The notes under the pieces are model-generated. The model had not been told where the DNA came from. It searched no databases and saw only the letters and a program-made list of their open reading frames with translations. From assembly GCA_026989355.1 (NCBI GenBank), contig JALSJM010000005.1, positions 470,717 through 534,716 of the forward strand: a stretch of 64,000 bases of DNA. The letters run 5' to 3'. Numbering within the stretch: position 1 is the first letter of the stretch; each line of letters starts with the position of its first letter. Made by a program: the position numbers and the translations under genes. The stretch is from Paracoccaceae bacterium (GTDB lineage: Bacteria; Pseudomonadota; Alphaproteobacteria; Rhodobacterales; Rhodobacteraceae). Shown here piece by piece: positions 33,777 to 41,983 of this stretch.

Positions 33777-35696
33777 TTATCCGCGTGCATGGAAGAAGTC
33801 ATGTATCTGCTGCGCCAACTTGCCGGAAATGCCCTCGACAGCCTTCAGATCCTGCAGCCCGGCACGGCTGACGGCCCTGGCGCTGCCGAAATGCGCCAGC
33901 AGAGCGCGCTTGCGCGTGGGACCCACCCCGGGAATTTCGTCAAGCGGATTTTCCCTGACGGCCCTGGTGCGCCGGGCACGGTGGGTGCCGATGGCGAAGC
34001 GGTGCGCCTCATCGCGCAGACGCTGGATGAAATAGAGCACCGGATCGTCGTGGCGCAGCACCAGCGGCGGCTGGCCCGTGCGGTGGAACTGCTCGCGCCC
34101 GGCGTTGCGATCTTCCCCCTTGGCCACGCCTATCACCGGCATGTCGGGAATTCCCAGTTCGGTCAGCACCGCATGAACCGCACTCACCTGCCCCACACCG
34201 CCGTCGATCAGCAGCAGATCGGGCCAGGCTTCGGTTTCGCGCCCGGGATCTTCCCTGAGAATGCGCCGGAAACGGCGTGTCAGCACTTCTTTCATCATCG
34301 CGAAATCATCGCCCGGTGCAATATCGGCGCCCCTGATGTTGAACTTGCGATACTGGTTCTTCATCAGGCCCTCGGGCCCGGCCACGATCATCGCCCCCAC
34401 CGGATGGGCGCCCTGGATATGGCTGTTGTCGTAAACCTCGATTCGGCGGGGAGGGGCCTTCAGGCCGAACACCCGGGCCAGCCCCGCAAGCAACCGCGCC
34501 TGACTGGCGCTTTCGGCCATGCGACGGGCCAGCGATTCACGGGCGTTTCGCGCCGCGTTTTCCACCAGTTCGGCCTTCTCGCCGCGCCGGGGCACGATCA
34601 GCCGCACCCGCCGCCCTGCCTTCTGCGAAAGCAGTTCCTCCATCAGGTCGGCGTTTTCGATCGGGTGCGAAAGGATCAGCAGGGGCGGCGGTATCTTGTT
34701 GCCGTAGAACTGGCCGATGAAGGCTTCGAGCACCTCGCTTTCTCCCGCGCCCGCACCGGTGCGGGGGTAGAAATCACGATTTCCCCAGTTCTGGTGTGCG
34801 CGGATGAAGAAAACCTGCACACAGGCCTGTCCGCCTTCCATGTGAAGCGCGATCACATCGGCCTCGCGGGTGGTGCGCGGATTGATACCCTGAACCGACT
34901 GCACCTGGGTCAGCGCATTGATGCGGTCGCGCAGTGCCGCGGCGCGCTCGAATTCAAGCGCTTGCGCGGCCTCTGCCATTTCGCGTGCCAGGGCTTCCTG
35001 CACGCTGTGGGTGCGCCCCTTCAGAAATTCTTCCGCCTCCTGCACCAGACGCGCATACCCGGCTTCAGAGATCCTGCCCACGCAGGGGCCCGAACAGCGC
35101 CTGATCTGGTAAAGCAGGCAGGGCCGTGTGCGCCCGGCAAACATCGAATCGGTGCAATTGCGCAGCAGAAATACCTTCTGCAGCTGACTGAGCGTGCGGT
35201 TGACGGCGCCGGCGCTGGCAAAGGGGCCGAAATAACTGCCTTTCTGCACACGCCGCCCACGGTGCTTCACGATTCGCGGGAAGGGGGTATCCTTCGTGAT
35301 CAGGATATGGGGAAAGCTCTTGTCATCGCGCAGAAGCACGTTGAAATGCGGCTTCAGCTGCTTGATCAGGTTCTGCTCCAGCAGCAGCGCCTCGGCCTCG
35401 GTGCGGGTTGTAAGAAACATCATCGAGGCCGTCTGTGCGATCATCCGCGCGATACGCTCACTGTGGCCGGTGGGGCGGGCATAGCTGGACACCCGCTTTT
35501 TCAGGCTGCGCGCCTTGCCCACGTAAAGCACCCGCCCCTGTGCATCAAGCATGCGGTAAACGCCGGGGCTGTTGTCGAGGGTCTTCAGATACGAGCGGAT
35601 CACCTCGTGCCCCCGCTGGGGTGTCCGGGGCTGCTTTCCACTGCGCGTCTGCGCGCCATTGTCGTGCTTGCTGCTGGCCATGTGCGGATCGGGCAT
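33777..35696 (-). CDS. uvrC: UvrABC excision nuclease subunit C
   Basis: A 639-residue UvrC, which makes both incisions in nucleotide excision repair. The N-terminal GIY-YIG domain reads [20 protein letters not shown], a UVR motif lies in [15 protein letters not shown], the RNase H-like domain has VYDNSHIQG and LLIDGGVGQ, and helix-hairpin-helix motifs close the C-terminus ([13 protein letters not shown]). The ATG at 35696 (MPDPHMASS) is preferred; a longer in-frame start at 35828 would add 44 residues that look non-conserved and include an AT-rich stretch. The gene is the first of uvrC-pgsA-moaD-moaE. Confidence 0.96.
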   Translation of the reverse strand: MPDPHMASSKHDNGAQTRSGKQPRTPQRGHEVIRSYLKTLDNSPGVYRMLDAQGRVLYVGKARSLKKRVSSYARPTGHSERIARMIAQTASMMFLTTRTEAEALLLEQNLIKQLKPHFNVLLRDDKSFPHILITKDTPFPRIVKHRGRRVQKGSYFGPFASAGAVNRTLSQLQKVFLLRNCTDSMFAGRTRPCLLYQIRRCSGPCVGRISEAGYARLVQEAEEFLKGRTHSVQEALAREMAEAAQALEFERAAALRDRINALTQVQSVQGINPRTTREADVIALHMEGGQACVQVFFIRAHQNWGNRDFYPRTGAGAGESEVLEAFIGQFYGNKIPPPLLILSHPIENADLMEELLSQKAGRRVRLIVPRRGEKAELVENAARNARESLARRMAESASQARLLAGLARVFGLKAPPRRIEVYDNSHIQGAHPVGAMIVAGPEGLMKNQYRKFNIRGADIAPGDDFAMMKEVLTRRFRRILREDPGRETEAWPDLLLIDGGVGQVSAVHAVLTELGIPDMPVIGVAKGEDRNAGREQFHRTGQPPLVLRHDDPVLYFIQRLRDEAHRFAIGTHRARRTRAVRENPLDEIPGVGPTRKRALLAHFGSARAVSRAGLQDLKAVEGISGKLAQQIHDFFHARG

Positions 35697-35758
35697 GATT
35701 CTCTGGCTGGCTGCAACCTGTTCCTGTCTGGCGCAAGAGGAAATATTGCCGCGCAGCC

Positions 35759-35767
35759 TGTGGATAA
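35759..35767 (-). promoter_or_regulatory. Consensus DnaA box upstream of uvrC
   Basis: The reverse strand reads TTATCCACA, an exact match to the E. coli DnaA 9-mer. It lies about 63-71 bp upstream of the preferred uvrC start and just before an AT-rich stretch. I see only one box, so this is more likely a regulatory or chance site than an origin. Confidence 0.4.
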
Positions 35768-35819
35768 CACTGTTGGAAAATAGCCGCCAAGCGAAAGTTT
35801 TTCCTTCCGGATTAGGCGT

Positions 35820-35935
35820 TTCTGCCATTTAGTTCATCTTTTGGCAAACCATGCAACCTGTTGATTTATATGTATAATATTTTTTGCACGCTGCAAGCCA
35901 TTGATAATGCTGCCAAAAATCTTTCGCCTCTGGTT
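35820..35935. promoter_or_regulatory. AT-rich region upstream of uvrC
   Basis: This stretch is visibly AT-rich (for example, ATATTATACATATAAAT on the reverse strand) in an otherwise GC-rich window. It contains several TATA-like hexamers but no clear -35. It lies in the 288-bp gap between uvrC and the SDR gene and probably holds the uvrC promoter. A TTGCA-CGC-TGCAA inverted pair is also present. No gene is visible in the gap. Confidence 0.45.
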
Positions 35936-35984
35936 GACCCCGGGTGATCCGGTGCACAAGTTGCGCAACAGCCCCGGCCGCCGA

Positions 35985-36776
35985 TCATTCGGGCCCCAGG
36001 ATATCGGGCGTTTTCCAAGCCAGATGCTGGCCGCCGTCAACGCAGATCACCTGCCCGGTAACGGCCGGCGAATCCAGAAAGAATGACAGCGCTGCGCAGA
36101 TGTCTTCCGGGTCTGCTCCGCGCTCCAGTATCGTGGCCGCGCGCTGACGGCGGAAATGTTCCCCGGTCTGACGCGCGCCCCGCAATGTGGGACCGGGGGC
36201 GATCGCGTTCACCCGGACATGCGGAGCAAGAGCCTGAGCGGCGGTGCGGGTCAGGGCCCAGAGGCCCTGTTTGGCCAGCGAATAGCTCATGAATTCCGGT
36301 GTGGGCTTGCGGATGCGCTGATCGAGCATGTTCACTACCAGCGCCTGCGCCCGGCTTTCCCCCCGTGCATCGCGCACAGCGCGCGGCGCCTGGCCGGCGA
36401 AATGCTGGATCAGCACGAAAGGCGCGCGCAGGTTCGATTCGAAATGCCTGTCCCAGCTTTCACGGGTGGCGGTTTCGATGGTGTCATGTTCGAAGATCGA
36501 GGCATTGTTGACAAGGCAGGTCAGCGCCCCGCCAAGCCCCCTGACCGCCCGCGCCACCAGACCGCCGGTTTCCTTTTCGTCCAGAAGGTCGGCCTCAAGC
36601 GCCACGGCCTTCCGCCCCTTGCTCCGGATCTCGTCCACAATACCACGGGCAGCATCGGCCGACGTTGCGTAATGCACCGCCACGTCAACGCCGCGATCGG
36701 CCAGTTCAAGCGCCATCGCCCGCCCCAGCCGCCGGGCCGCACCCGTTACCAGGGCCTTTCCCGCCGGCTGCCTCAT
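35985..36776 (-). CDS. SDR oxidoreductase, pteridine reductase-like
   Basis: A 263-residue short-chain dehydrogenase/reductase. The nucleotide motif is TGAARRLG (11-18), with the Arg-rich TGxxxRxG form seen in pteridine reductases, and NNAS follows at 90-93. The active site is D152-Y165-K169: instead of the usual SDR serine, an aspartate lies 13 residues before the tyrosine, as in trypanosomatid PTR1. The NMLDQ and YSLAKQGLWALTRTAA context also fits PTR1/FolM. Likely substrates are dihydropteridines such as dihydromonapterin or dihydrofolate, with NADPH. It overlaps the exchanger gene by ATGA. Earlier in-frame ATGs would run into that gene. Confidence 0.85.
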   Translation of the reverse strand: MRQPAGKALVTGAARRLGRAMALELADRGVDVAVHYATSADAARGIVDEIRSKGRKAVALEADLLDEKETGGLVARAVRGLGGALTCLVNNASIFEHDTIETATRESWDRHFESNLRAPFVLIQHFAGQAPRAVRDARGESRAQALVVNMLDQRIRKPTPEFMSYSLAKQGLWALTRTAAQALAPHVRVNAIAPGPTLRGARQTGEHFRRQRAATILERGADPEDICAALSFFLDSPAVTGQVICVDGGQHLAWKTPDILGPE

Positions 36777-37759
36777 GTCAGCACCAGGCCGATGTAGATT
36801 GCGTAAAACCCTGTCAGCAAAAGGCCGCCGTATCGGGTGATGTTCCAGCGCAGGAAGATCAGGGGCAGGATGATTGCCGAAGCCGCCAGCATCACCCACA
36901 GATCGAAATGCAGCATCGAGCCGGGCACCGGAATATGGCCGAAGAAGCTGGCCACGCCGATGATCGCCAGCAGGTTGAACATGTTGGAACCGATCACGTT
37001 GCCAAGCGCCACATCGGCATGATCCTTGCGCGCCGCCATTGCCGAAGTTGCCAGTTCGGGCAAAGATGTGCCGATCGCCACCAGCGTCAACCCGATCACC
37101 GCCTCGCTTACCCCGAAATCCCGGGCGATGCTGCTGGCACCGCTTACCAGAAGGTCAGCGCCAAGAGGCAGCCCGACAAGCCCCAGCACGGTGAACAATC
37201 CGATCTGCCACCAGGGCATGTGGATATCGACACCCTCCAGATCGATCTCTTCTTCAACCGTTCCCGCGGAATCATCGTCATTTTCCGTATTGGTGTTGTC
37301 GCCGTTCCGGCGCCGGGTTCTGCGGGCGTCGAGGAAATTATCGGAAAGCACCAGCCCCAGAGCCGCCAGCAGGATCATGCCATGCACCCAGGTGATTGGC
37401 CCGAGATAGCACACGGCAATGAACAGAAGCGTGGAAAACAGCATCAGCAGATAGGATTTGCGGGGGCGACAACCGCCTGTGCGCAGGCCAAAGATCATTG
37501 CCGGCACCCCGAGCACCAGAAGGATGTTCGCGGTGTTCGAGCCCACCACATTGCCCAGGGCCAGCCCCGGCACGCCCTCGCGCACCGCCTGCACCGAGAT
37601 CAGAAGCTCGGGCGCCGAGGTGCCGAAGGCAACCACCGTCAGGCTGACGATCAGCGCCGGCACCCCCAGCCGCAGGCTGATGTTCACCGCACCACGCACC
37701 AGCACATCCCCCGCCAGCAGCAGGATCACCAGGCCCGCACATGCAAACAGCCAGTCCAT
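36773..37759 (-). CDS. Calcium/sodium exchanger, CaCA family (YrbG-like)
   Basis: A 328-residue membrane antiporter with the two inverted alpha-repeats of the family: VVAFGTSAPELLISV with GNVVGSNTANILLVLG, and LVAIGTSLPELATSA with GNVIGSNMFNLLAIIG. The central loop (about 150-175) is acidic (EEEIDLEG). About ten helices are present. It would exchange Ca2+ for Na+ or H+ at the inner membrane. It is the third gene in a run of close-packed genes: S49 protease, zinc-ribbon protein, exchanger, SDR, with gaps of 3 bp or ATGA overlaps. Confidence 0.93.
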   Translation of the reverse strand: MDWLFACAGLVILLLAGDVLVRGAVNISLRLGVPALIVSLTVVAFGTSAPELLISVQAVREGVPGLALGNVVGSNTANILLVLGVPAMIFGLRTGGCRPRKSYLLMLFSTLLFIAVCYLGPITWVHGMILLAALGLVLSDNFLDARRTRRRNGDNTNTENDDDSAGTVEEEIDLEGVDIHMPWWQIGLFTVLGLVGLPLGADLLVSGASSIARDFGVSEAVIGLTLVAIGTSLPELATSAMAARKDHADVALGNVIGSNMFNLLAIIGVASFFGHIPVPGSMLHFDLWVMLAASAIILPLIFLRWNITRYGGLLLTGFYAIYIGLVLT

Positions 37760-37762
37760 GCC

Positions 37763-37930
37763 TCAGCCCTTTTCGCCCTTGCCGCAGGCACAGGATCCGC
37801 GCCCGATACGGAACCGCCCGCAGGCCGGGCATTTGCGCGCGGCAAGCCTGTTCTGCCCCGGCAGGCGCAGCCGCCCGAAAATCGCAAGGATCACGATCGC
37901 AACAAGAAAGAAGGTGACCGCCTTCACCAT
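37763..37930 (-). CDS. Tiny zinc-ribbon membrane protein
   Basis: A 55-residue protein. A hydrophobic helix opens it (MVKAVTFFLVAIVILAIFG), followed by a basic stretch and two CPAC/CAC pairs: KCPACGRF then SCACGKGEKG. The four cysteines fit a zinc ribbon on the cytoplasmic face. It sits exactly between the S49 protease and the exchanger with 3-bp gaps on both sides, which strongly supports a real gene. I do not know its function; similar short proteins seem common in Rhodobacterales. Confidence 0.8.
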   Translation of the reverse strand: MVKAVTFFLVAIVILAIFGRLRLPGQNRLAARKCPACGRFRIGRGSCACGKGEKG

Positions 37931-37933
37931 GGC

Positions 37934-38740
37934 CTATAATCCGTATCTTCCATATTCCACGCGCTCCTCCAGCCCCATCAGGCCACCCTCTGCAATCTGC
38001 GCCCCGAGGCGGCGCAGCAACGGCGGCCGCACCCCATAGCGCAGAAATTTCACCTTGTCGCCATATATTTCCCTGATCCGCGGCACCAGATGGCCAAGAC
38101 CGTCGGCAAGCCCCATATCGACAGCCCCCTGCCCGATCCAGACCTCACCGGTGAAAAGCGCCGGATCATCTGTCAGCCGTGCGCCCCGGCGCGCCTTCAC
38201 ATGGGCTATGAAATTTTCGTGAATCCCCTCGAGCAGGCGTCTGAGCCGCTTCACATCGGCCTGTCTTTCGGGCAGGAACGGATCAAGCAGCGCCTTCGAT
38301 CGCCCCGCCGTATGAAGGCGCCGCTCGATCCCGTGGCGGCTGATGAACTCGTGCAGGCCGAACCCCGAAGAAATCACGCCGATCGAACCGATGATCGAGC
38401 TGGGATCTACCCGGATGTCATCCGCCGCACAGGCCAGCCAGTAGCCCCCGGAAGCGGCCACGTCCTCTACAAAGCCATGAACGGGAATCCCCCGTTCTTC
38501 AGCCAGCCGGCGGATGCGCGCCGCAATCAGCGAAGACTGAACCGCCGAGCCCCCGGGCGAGTTGATCACCAGTGCCACTGCAATCGGCCGACGGCGGCGG
38601 AAGGCGCGCTCGATCATCGGCGCCAGCGTGGCATCGTTCAGCCCGGCACGGCCGGCAGCCGCGATCACGCCCTGAAGGCGGATCACCGCAATGCGCGGCC
38701 TTTTCCCGAGAAAGGGGATCGGCAAATCCATGAGCCGCAT
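37934..38740 (-). CDS. S49 family peptidase (SppA/SohB-like)
   Basis: A 268-residue serine protease of the signal-peptide-peptidase/SohB type. The catalytic Ser lies in DVAASGGYWLACAAD, the Lys in GRSKALLDPFLPE (conserved Lys-Ser dyad), and SSIIGSIGVISSGFG matches the family. A short N-terminus precedes the core and there is no clear transmembrane helix, so it may be cytoplasmic or membrane-peripheral. The start could be ATG 38740 or 38731; neither has a good ribosome site. It is the first gene of the close-packed group ending with the SDR. Confidence 0.92.
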   Translation of the reverse strand: MRLMDLPIPFLGKRPRIAVIRLQGVIAAAGRAGLNDATLAPMIERAFRRRRPIAVALVINSPGGSAVQSSLIAARIRRLAEERGIPVHGFVEDVAASGGYWLACAADDIRVDPSSIIGSIGVISSGFGLHEFISRHGIERRLHTAGRSKALLDPFLPERQADVKRLRRLLEGIHENFIAHVKARRGARLTDDPALFTGEVWIGQGAVDMGLADGLGHLVPRIREIYGDKVKFLRYGVRPPLLRRLGAQIAEGGLMGLEERVEYGRYGL

Positions 38741-38827
38741 GTAAAGGCAGCGGACGACACAGACAAGAGATGCGCGCGCTATTGGCGCAGGCTGTTGCCC
38801 GAACACCCGCCCGCCCGAAGCGTCCTG

Positions 38828-40315
38828 TCAGAACATCTGCGCCGCCTTCACGGCACGTTTCCAGGCGGCATACCGGGTGTTGCGTTCCTCGGCGCTCATC
38901 CGTGGCTCGAAACGGCGTTCAAGCGCCCAGCTTCCGGCGAATTCCTCCTGCCCGGGGTAAACGCCTGCCTTCATCCCGGCGATCCAGGCCGCACCCATTG
39001 CGGTGGTTTCCAGAACCGAAGGACAATCAACCCGGGCATCCAGAATATCGGCCAGGAACTGCATGGCCCAATCGCTTGCCGTCATGCCGCCGTCAACGCG
39101 CAGCACTGCCCCCACCGAATCGGCGGGCCAGTCAGCGCGCATGGCCTCGATCAGGTCGCGGGTCTGACAGCCAACGCTTTCAAGTGCCGCGCGGGCAAGC
39201 TCGGCCGGCCCCGAATTGCGGGTAAGCCCGAACAGCGCGCCGCGCACCTCGGCGTTCCACCAGGGCGCACCAAGCCCGGTGAAGGCGGGCACCAGAACCA
39301 CGTTCTGTTCGGGATCGGCACGTTCGGCCAGCGCCCCGGTTTCCGCCGCCGAGGCAATGATTCCAAGGCCGTCGCGCAGCCACTGCACCGCAGCACCGGC
39401 GATAAAGATCGAACCTTCAAGCGCGTATGTCGTCTGCCCGCCGAGGCGATAGGCGATGGTGCCAAGCAGGCGGTTGCGGCTTTCGATCAGCCTGTCGCCG
39501 GTATTGAGCAACGCAAAGCAGCCGGTGCCATAGGTGGATTTCATCATGCCGGGGCGAAAGCAGGCCTGCCCCACCGTGGCCGCCTGCTGATCGCCCGCTA
39601 CGCCGCGAATGGGAATCGGCGCGCCGAAAAGACCGGGCGCGGTGAAGCCGAAATCGCCATCGCAGTCGCGCACCTCGGGCAGCACCTGCATGGGAATGTC
39701 GAGCAGCGCGCAGATGTCTTCGTCCCACCGGCCTTCGCGAATGTTGTAAAGCAGCGTGCGCGCGGCATTGGTAGCGTCGGTGGCATGCACCTGCCCGCCG
39801 GTAAGGTTCCAGATCAGCCAGCTGTCAACGGTGCCGAACAGCAGTTCGCCCGCCTCGGCCCGGGCGCGGGCACCTTCGATATTGTCAAGCAACCAGCGAA
39901 GCTTGGTGCCCGAGAAATACGGATCAAGCAGCAGCCCCGTCTTGCGGGTGATTTCGGGCTCGTGCCCCTCTTTCCCGAGGCGGGCGCAGAGAGCGGCGGT
40001 GCGCCTGTCCTGCCAGACGATCGCATTGTGCAGCGGCCGGCCGGTGGCGCGTTCCCACAGCATCGTGGTTTCACGCTGGTTGGTGATGCCGATGGCGGCC
40101 ATGTCGCCGGCCTGCACCCCCGCCTTTCCGATTGCGGCGCGGCAGGTGGCAAGCGTGCTCTGCCACAGATCGTCGGGGTCATGCTCCACCCATCCCGAAC
40201 GGGGGAAATGCTGGGTGAACTCTTCCTGCGCCTGGGCAACGGGGCGCAGGGTGCCGTCGAACAGGATCGCACGCGATGATGTGGTGCCCTGATCGATTGC
40301 CAGAACATGAGTCAT
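38828..40315 (-). CDS. glpK: Glycerol kinase
   Basis: A 495-residue sugar kinase that phosphorylates glycerol to glycerol-3-phosphate. [13 protein letters not shown] at the N-terminus, [16 protein letters not shown], and the C-terminal [18 protein letters not shown] match the FGGY family. Length is normal. No glpF or glpD is next to it, so glycerol uptake and oxidation genes must lie elsewhere. It is divergent from the DnaJ-domain gene, separated by 151 bp. Confidence 0.96.
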   Translation of the reverse strand: MTHVLAIDQGTTSSRAILFDGTLRPVAQAQEEFTQHFPRSGWVEHDPDDLWQSTLATCRAAIGKAGVQAGDMAAIGITNQRETTMLWERATGRPLHNAIVWQDRRTAALCARLGKEGHEPEITRKTGLLLDPYFSGTKLRWLLDNIEGARARAEAGELLFGTVDSWLIWNLTGGQVHATDATNAARTLLYNIREGRWDEDICALLDIPMQVLPEVRDCDGDFGFTAPGLFGAPIPIRGVAGDQQAATVGQACFRPGMMKSTYGTGCFALLNTGDRLIESRNRLLGTIAYRLGGQTTYALEGSIFIAGAAVQWLRDGLGIIASAAETGALAERADPEQNVVLVPAFTGLGAPWWNAEVRGALFGLTRNSGPAELARAALESVGCQTRDLIEAMRADWPADSVGAVLRVDGGMTASDWAMQFLADILDARVDCPSVLETTAMGAAWIAGMKAGVYPGQEEFAGSWALERRFEPRMSAEERNTRYAAWKRAVKAAQMF

Positions 40316-40412
40316 GTTTCGCCCTTTCCCGCCGCTTCACCACCGTGCATAGTCGGCCCGGCGCATGCTTTCGTCAAGCTGCTCCTGCAGGGTTTTTCCC
40401 GCGCCCCGCATG

Positions 40413-40440
40413 TTGAAAAGCGGGGCCGTGTCACTATGTT
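40413..40440 (+). promoter_or_regulatory. Possible heat-shock-type promoter of the DnaJ-CbpM pair
   Basis: TTGAAA (40413-40418), a 16-bp spacer and TATGTT (40435-40440; CTATGT overlaps it) lie upstream of the DnaJ-domain gene. The pattern fits sigma-70 and also the looser RpoH form seen in alphaproteobacteria. The assignment to RpoH is an inference. Confidence 0.4.
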
Positions 40441-40466
40441 CCCAAGGCAGATCAAATGCAGAGGCA

Positions 40467-41414
40467 ATGAATATCATGGATCCATACGAGGCTCTGGGCG
40501 TCAGGAAAACGGCCACCGATGCCGAGATCAGGAAGGCCTATCGCAAGATCGCCAAGGAAAGCCACCCGGATCTCAACCCGGATGACAAGGACGCCGAGGC
40601 GCGCTTCAAGGCTGCCTCGGCCGCCTATGACCTGCTGAAGGATCCCGAAATGCGCGCGCGCTATGACCGCGGCGAAATCGACGCTTCGGGGCAGGAACGG
40701 CCCGAGCGGCATTTCTATCGCGAATATGCCGATGCGACGGGCAATCCCTATCAGGCCGGGCGGGGTTTCGAGGGTTTCGATCCCTCCGACATCTTCGCCG
40801 ACATCCTGCGCCAGCGCACCGAAGGCGGTTTCGGCTTTGGCGGCACCAACGGCGGGCCGCGCACGACCTTCAGGGCGCGCGGCCCTGACCTGCGTTATTC
40901 GATGGAGGTGCCGTTCATGGATGCGGTGAAGGGCGCCACCACACGCATCACCCTGCCCACCGGCGGCACGCTTGACGTGAAGATACCCGAAGGCACGAAG
41001 GACGGTCAGACCATCCGCCTGCGGGGCAAGGGCGGCCCCGGCATCGGCGGCGGGCCGGCGGGCGATGCCTATGTCACGATCTCGGTCCACCCGCATCCGG
41101 TGTTCCGCCGCGAAGGCGACGACATTCTCATCGCCCTGCCGGTCTCGATCGACGAGGCGGTGCTGGGCGACAAGGTCGAGGCGCCCACCATCGACGGCCC
41201 TGTCAAGGTGACGGTTCCGAAAGGTGCAAGCAGCGGCCAGATGCTGCGCCTGCGCGGACGGGGCGTGAAGAATCCGCGCACCGGCAAACGCGGCGACCAG
41301 AAGATCGAACTGAAGATCGTCATGCCGCCCGGGATTGACAGCGAACTGGAAACCTTCATGAAGAACTGGCGCAAGAAACACGCCTACAACCCGCGCAGGG
41401 GGATGAAAGCATGA
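40467..41414 (+). CDS. DnaJ-class co-chaperone, CbpA-like
   Basis: A 315-residue J-domain protein without a zinc finger. The J domain occupies about residues 4-70 with the HPD motif in KESHPDLNPDD. A Gly/Phe-rich region (GGFGFGGTNGGP) follows, then two beta-rich substrate-binding domains with GGTLDVKIPEGTKDGQTI and GPVKVTVPKGASSGQ. It stimulates DnaK ATPase. The ATG at 40467 gives MNIMDPYEAL; 40476 is an alternative. It overlaps the next gene by ATGA, making a CbpA-CbpM pair. Confidence 0.92.
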   Translation: MNIMDPYEALGVRKTATDAEIRKAYRKIAKESHPDLNPDDKDAEARFKAASAAYDLLKDPEMRARYDRGEIDASGQERPERHFYREYADATGNPYQAGRGFEGFDPSDIFADILRQRTEGGFGFGGTNGGPRTTFRARGPDLRYSMEVPFMDAVKGATTRITLPTGGTLDVKIPEGTKDGQTIRLRGKGGPGIGGGPAGDAYVTISVHPHPVFRREGDDILIALPVSIDEAVLGDKVEAPTIDGPVKVTVPKGASSGQMLRLRGRGVKNPRTGKRGDQKIELKIVMPPGIDSELETFMKNWRKKHAYNPRRGMKA

Positions 41415-41779
41415 ACCGGCGCTACCATGAAGAAGACGTGATCGAAGCAATCGAGCTTCTGACACCCGGCCGGCTGGAACGTTTCGTCAGGATGCAGGTC
41501 GTCGCTCCGATGCCGACAGACGCAGGCCCCGTTTTCCGCGATATCGATCTGGCGCGGCTCGAATTGCTGTGCGATCTGTCGGAACATTTCGACATGGAGG
41601 ACGATGCGCTTGAAATCGTCATGTCGCTGATCGATCAGATGCACGCCCTGCGCCGACGCCTGCGCATCATGGCCCGCGCCATCGCGGCCGAACCCGAAGA
41701 GGTGCGCCTGCGCATCGCCCGTTTTCTTTGCGAAAACGACGACGGGGAAGCGGACACCGGCCACACCAGGCCAGACTAG
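41411..41779 (+). CDS. Chaperone modulator CbpM-like
   Basis: A 122-residue helical protein with a MerR-like N-terminal segment (YHEEDVIEAIELLTPGRLERFV) that matches CbpM, the small partner that binds the J domain of CbpA and inhibits it. It is co-translated with the DnaJ-class gene (ATGA). The C-terminal helices (LRRRLRIMARAIAAEP) are basic. The match is by weak pattern and context rather than a strong signature. Confidence 0.75.
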   Translation: MNRRYHEEDVIEAIELLTPGRLERFVRMQVVAPMPTDAGPVFRDIDLARLELLCDLSEHFDMEDDALEIVMSLIDQMHALRRRLRIMARAIAAEPEEVRLRIARFLCENDDGEADTGHTRPD

Positions 41780-41800
41780 GCCAAGCCCGGCGAAACCGGA

Positions 41801-41959
41801 TCAGGGCTTCGGTTCGTCGTCCCAGTCGGAATTCAGAACGCGGTGGCGGTCGCCTTCGGGGTCGTCAAACTGGTTGTTTCTCAGCGCCCAGAAAAAGGCT
41901 ATCAGGCCAAGCCCCCCCAGAAACAGGGATGCGGGGATGAGATAGACCAGTATTTCCAT
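41801..41959 (-). CDS. ccoS: cbb3 oxidase maturation protein CcoS
   Basis: A 52-residue protein translated directly from the reverse strand: MEILVYLIPASLFLGGLGLI begins a single helix, then FFWALRNNQFDDPEGDRHRVL, a sequence typical of CcoS. CcoS helps load cofactors into the CcoN subunit. It lies 24 bp after the ccoI stop, the last gene of ccoGHIS. Confidence 0.93.
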   Translation of the reverse strand: MEILVYLIPASLFLGGLGLIAFFWALRNNQFDDPEGDRHRVLNSDWDDEPKP

Positions 41960-41983
41960 GCCGTATCACGCCTTTTCGCCTGA

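Noticed and set aside
32790-35783. Frame of 997 codons opposite moaE-uvrC
   Set aside because: It spans several true genes on the other strand and shows no domain.
35697-35828. Extended UvrC N-terminus or a replication origin at this place
   Set aside because: The extension looks non-conserved. A single DnaA box with no cluster and no typical origin neighbours does not support an origin.
36777-36899. Longer start for the SDR
   Set aside because: It would overlap the exchanger gene by more than 100 bp; the ATGA junction at 36773-36776 gives the normal length.
38090-40279. Frame of 729 codons opposite the S49 protease and glpK genes
   Set aside because: It is antisense to two well-supported genes, with no motif.
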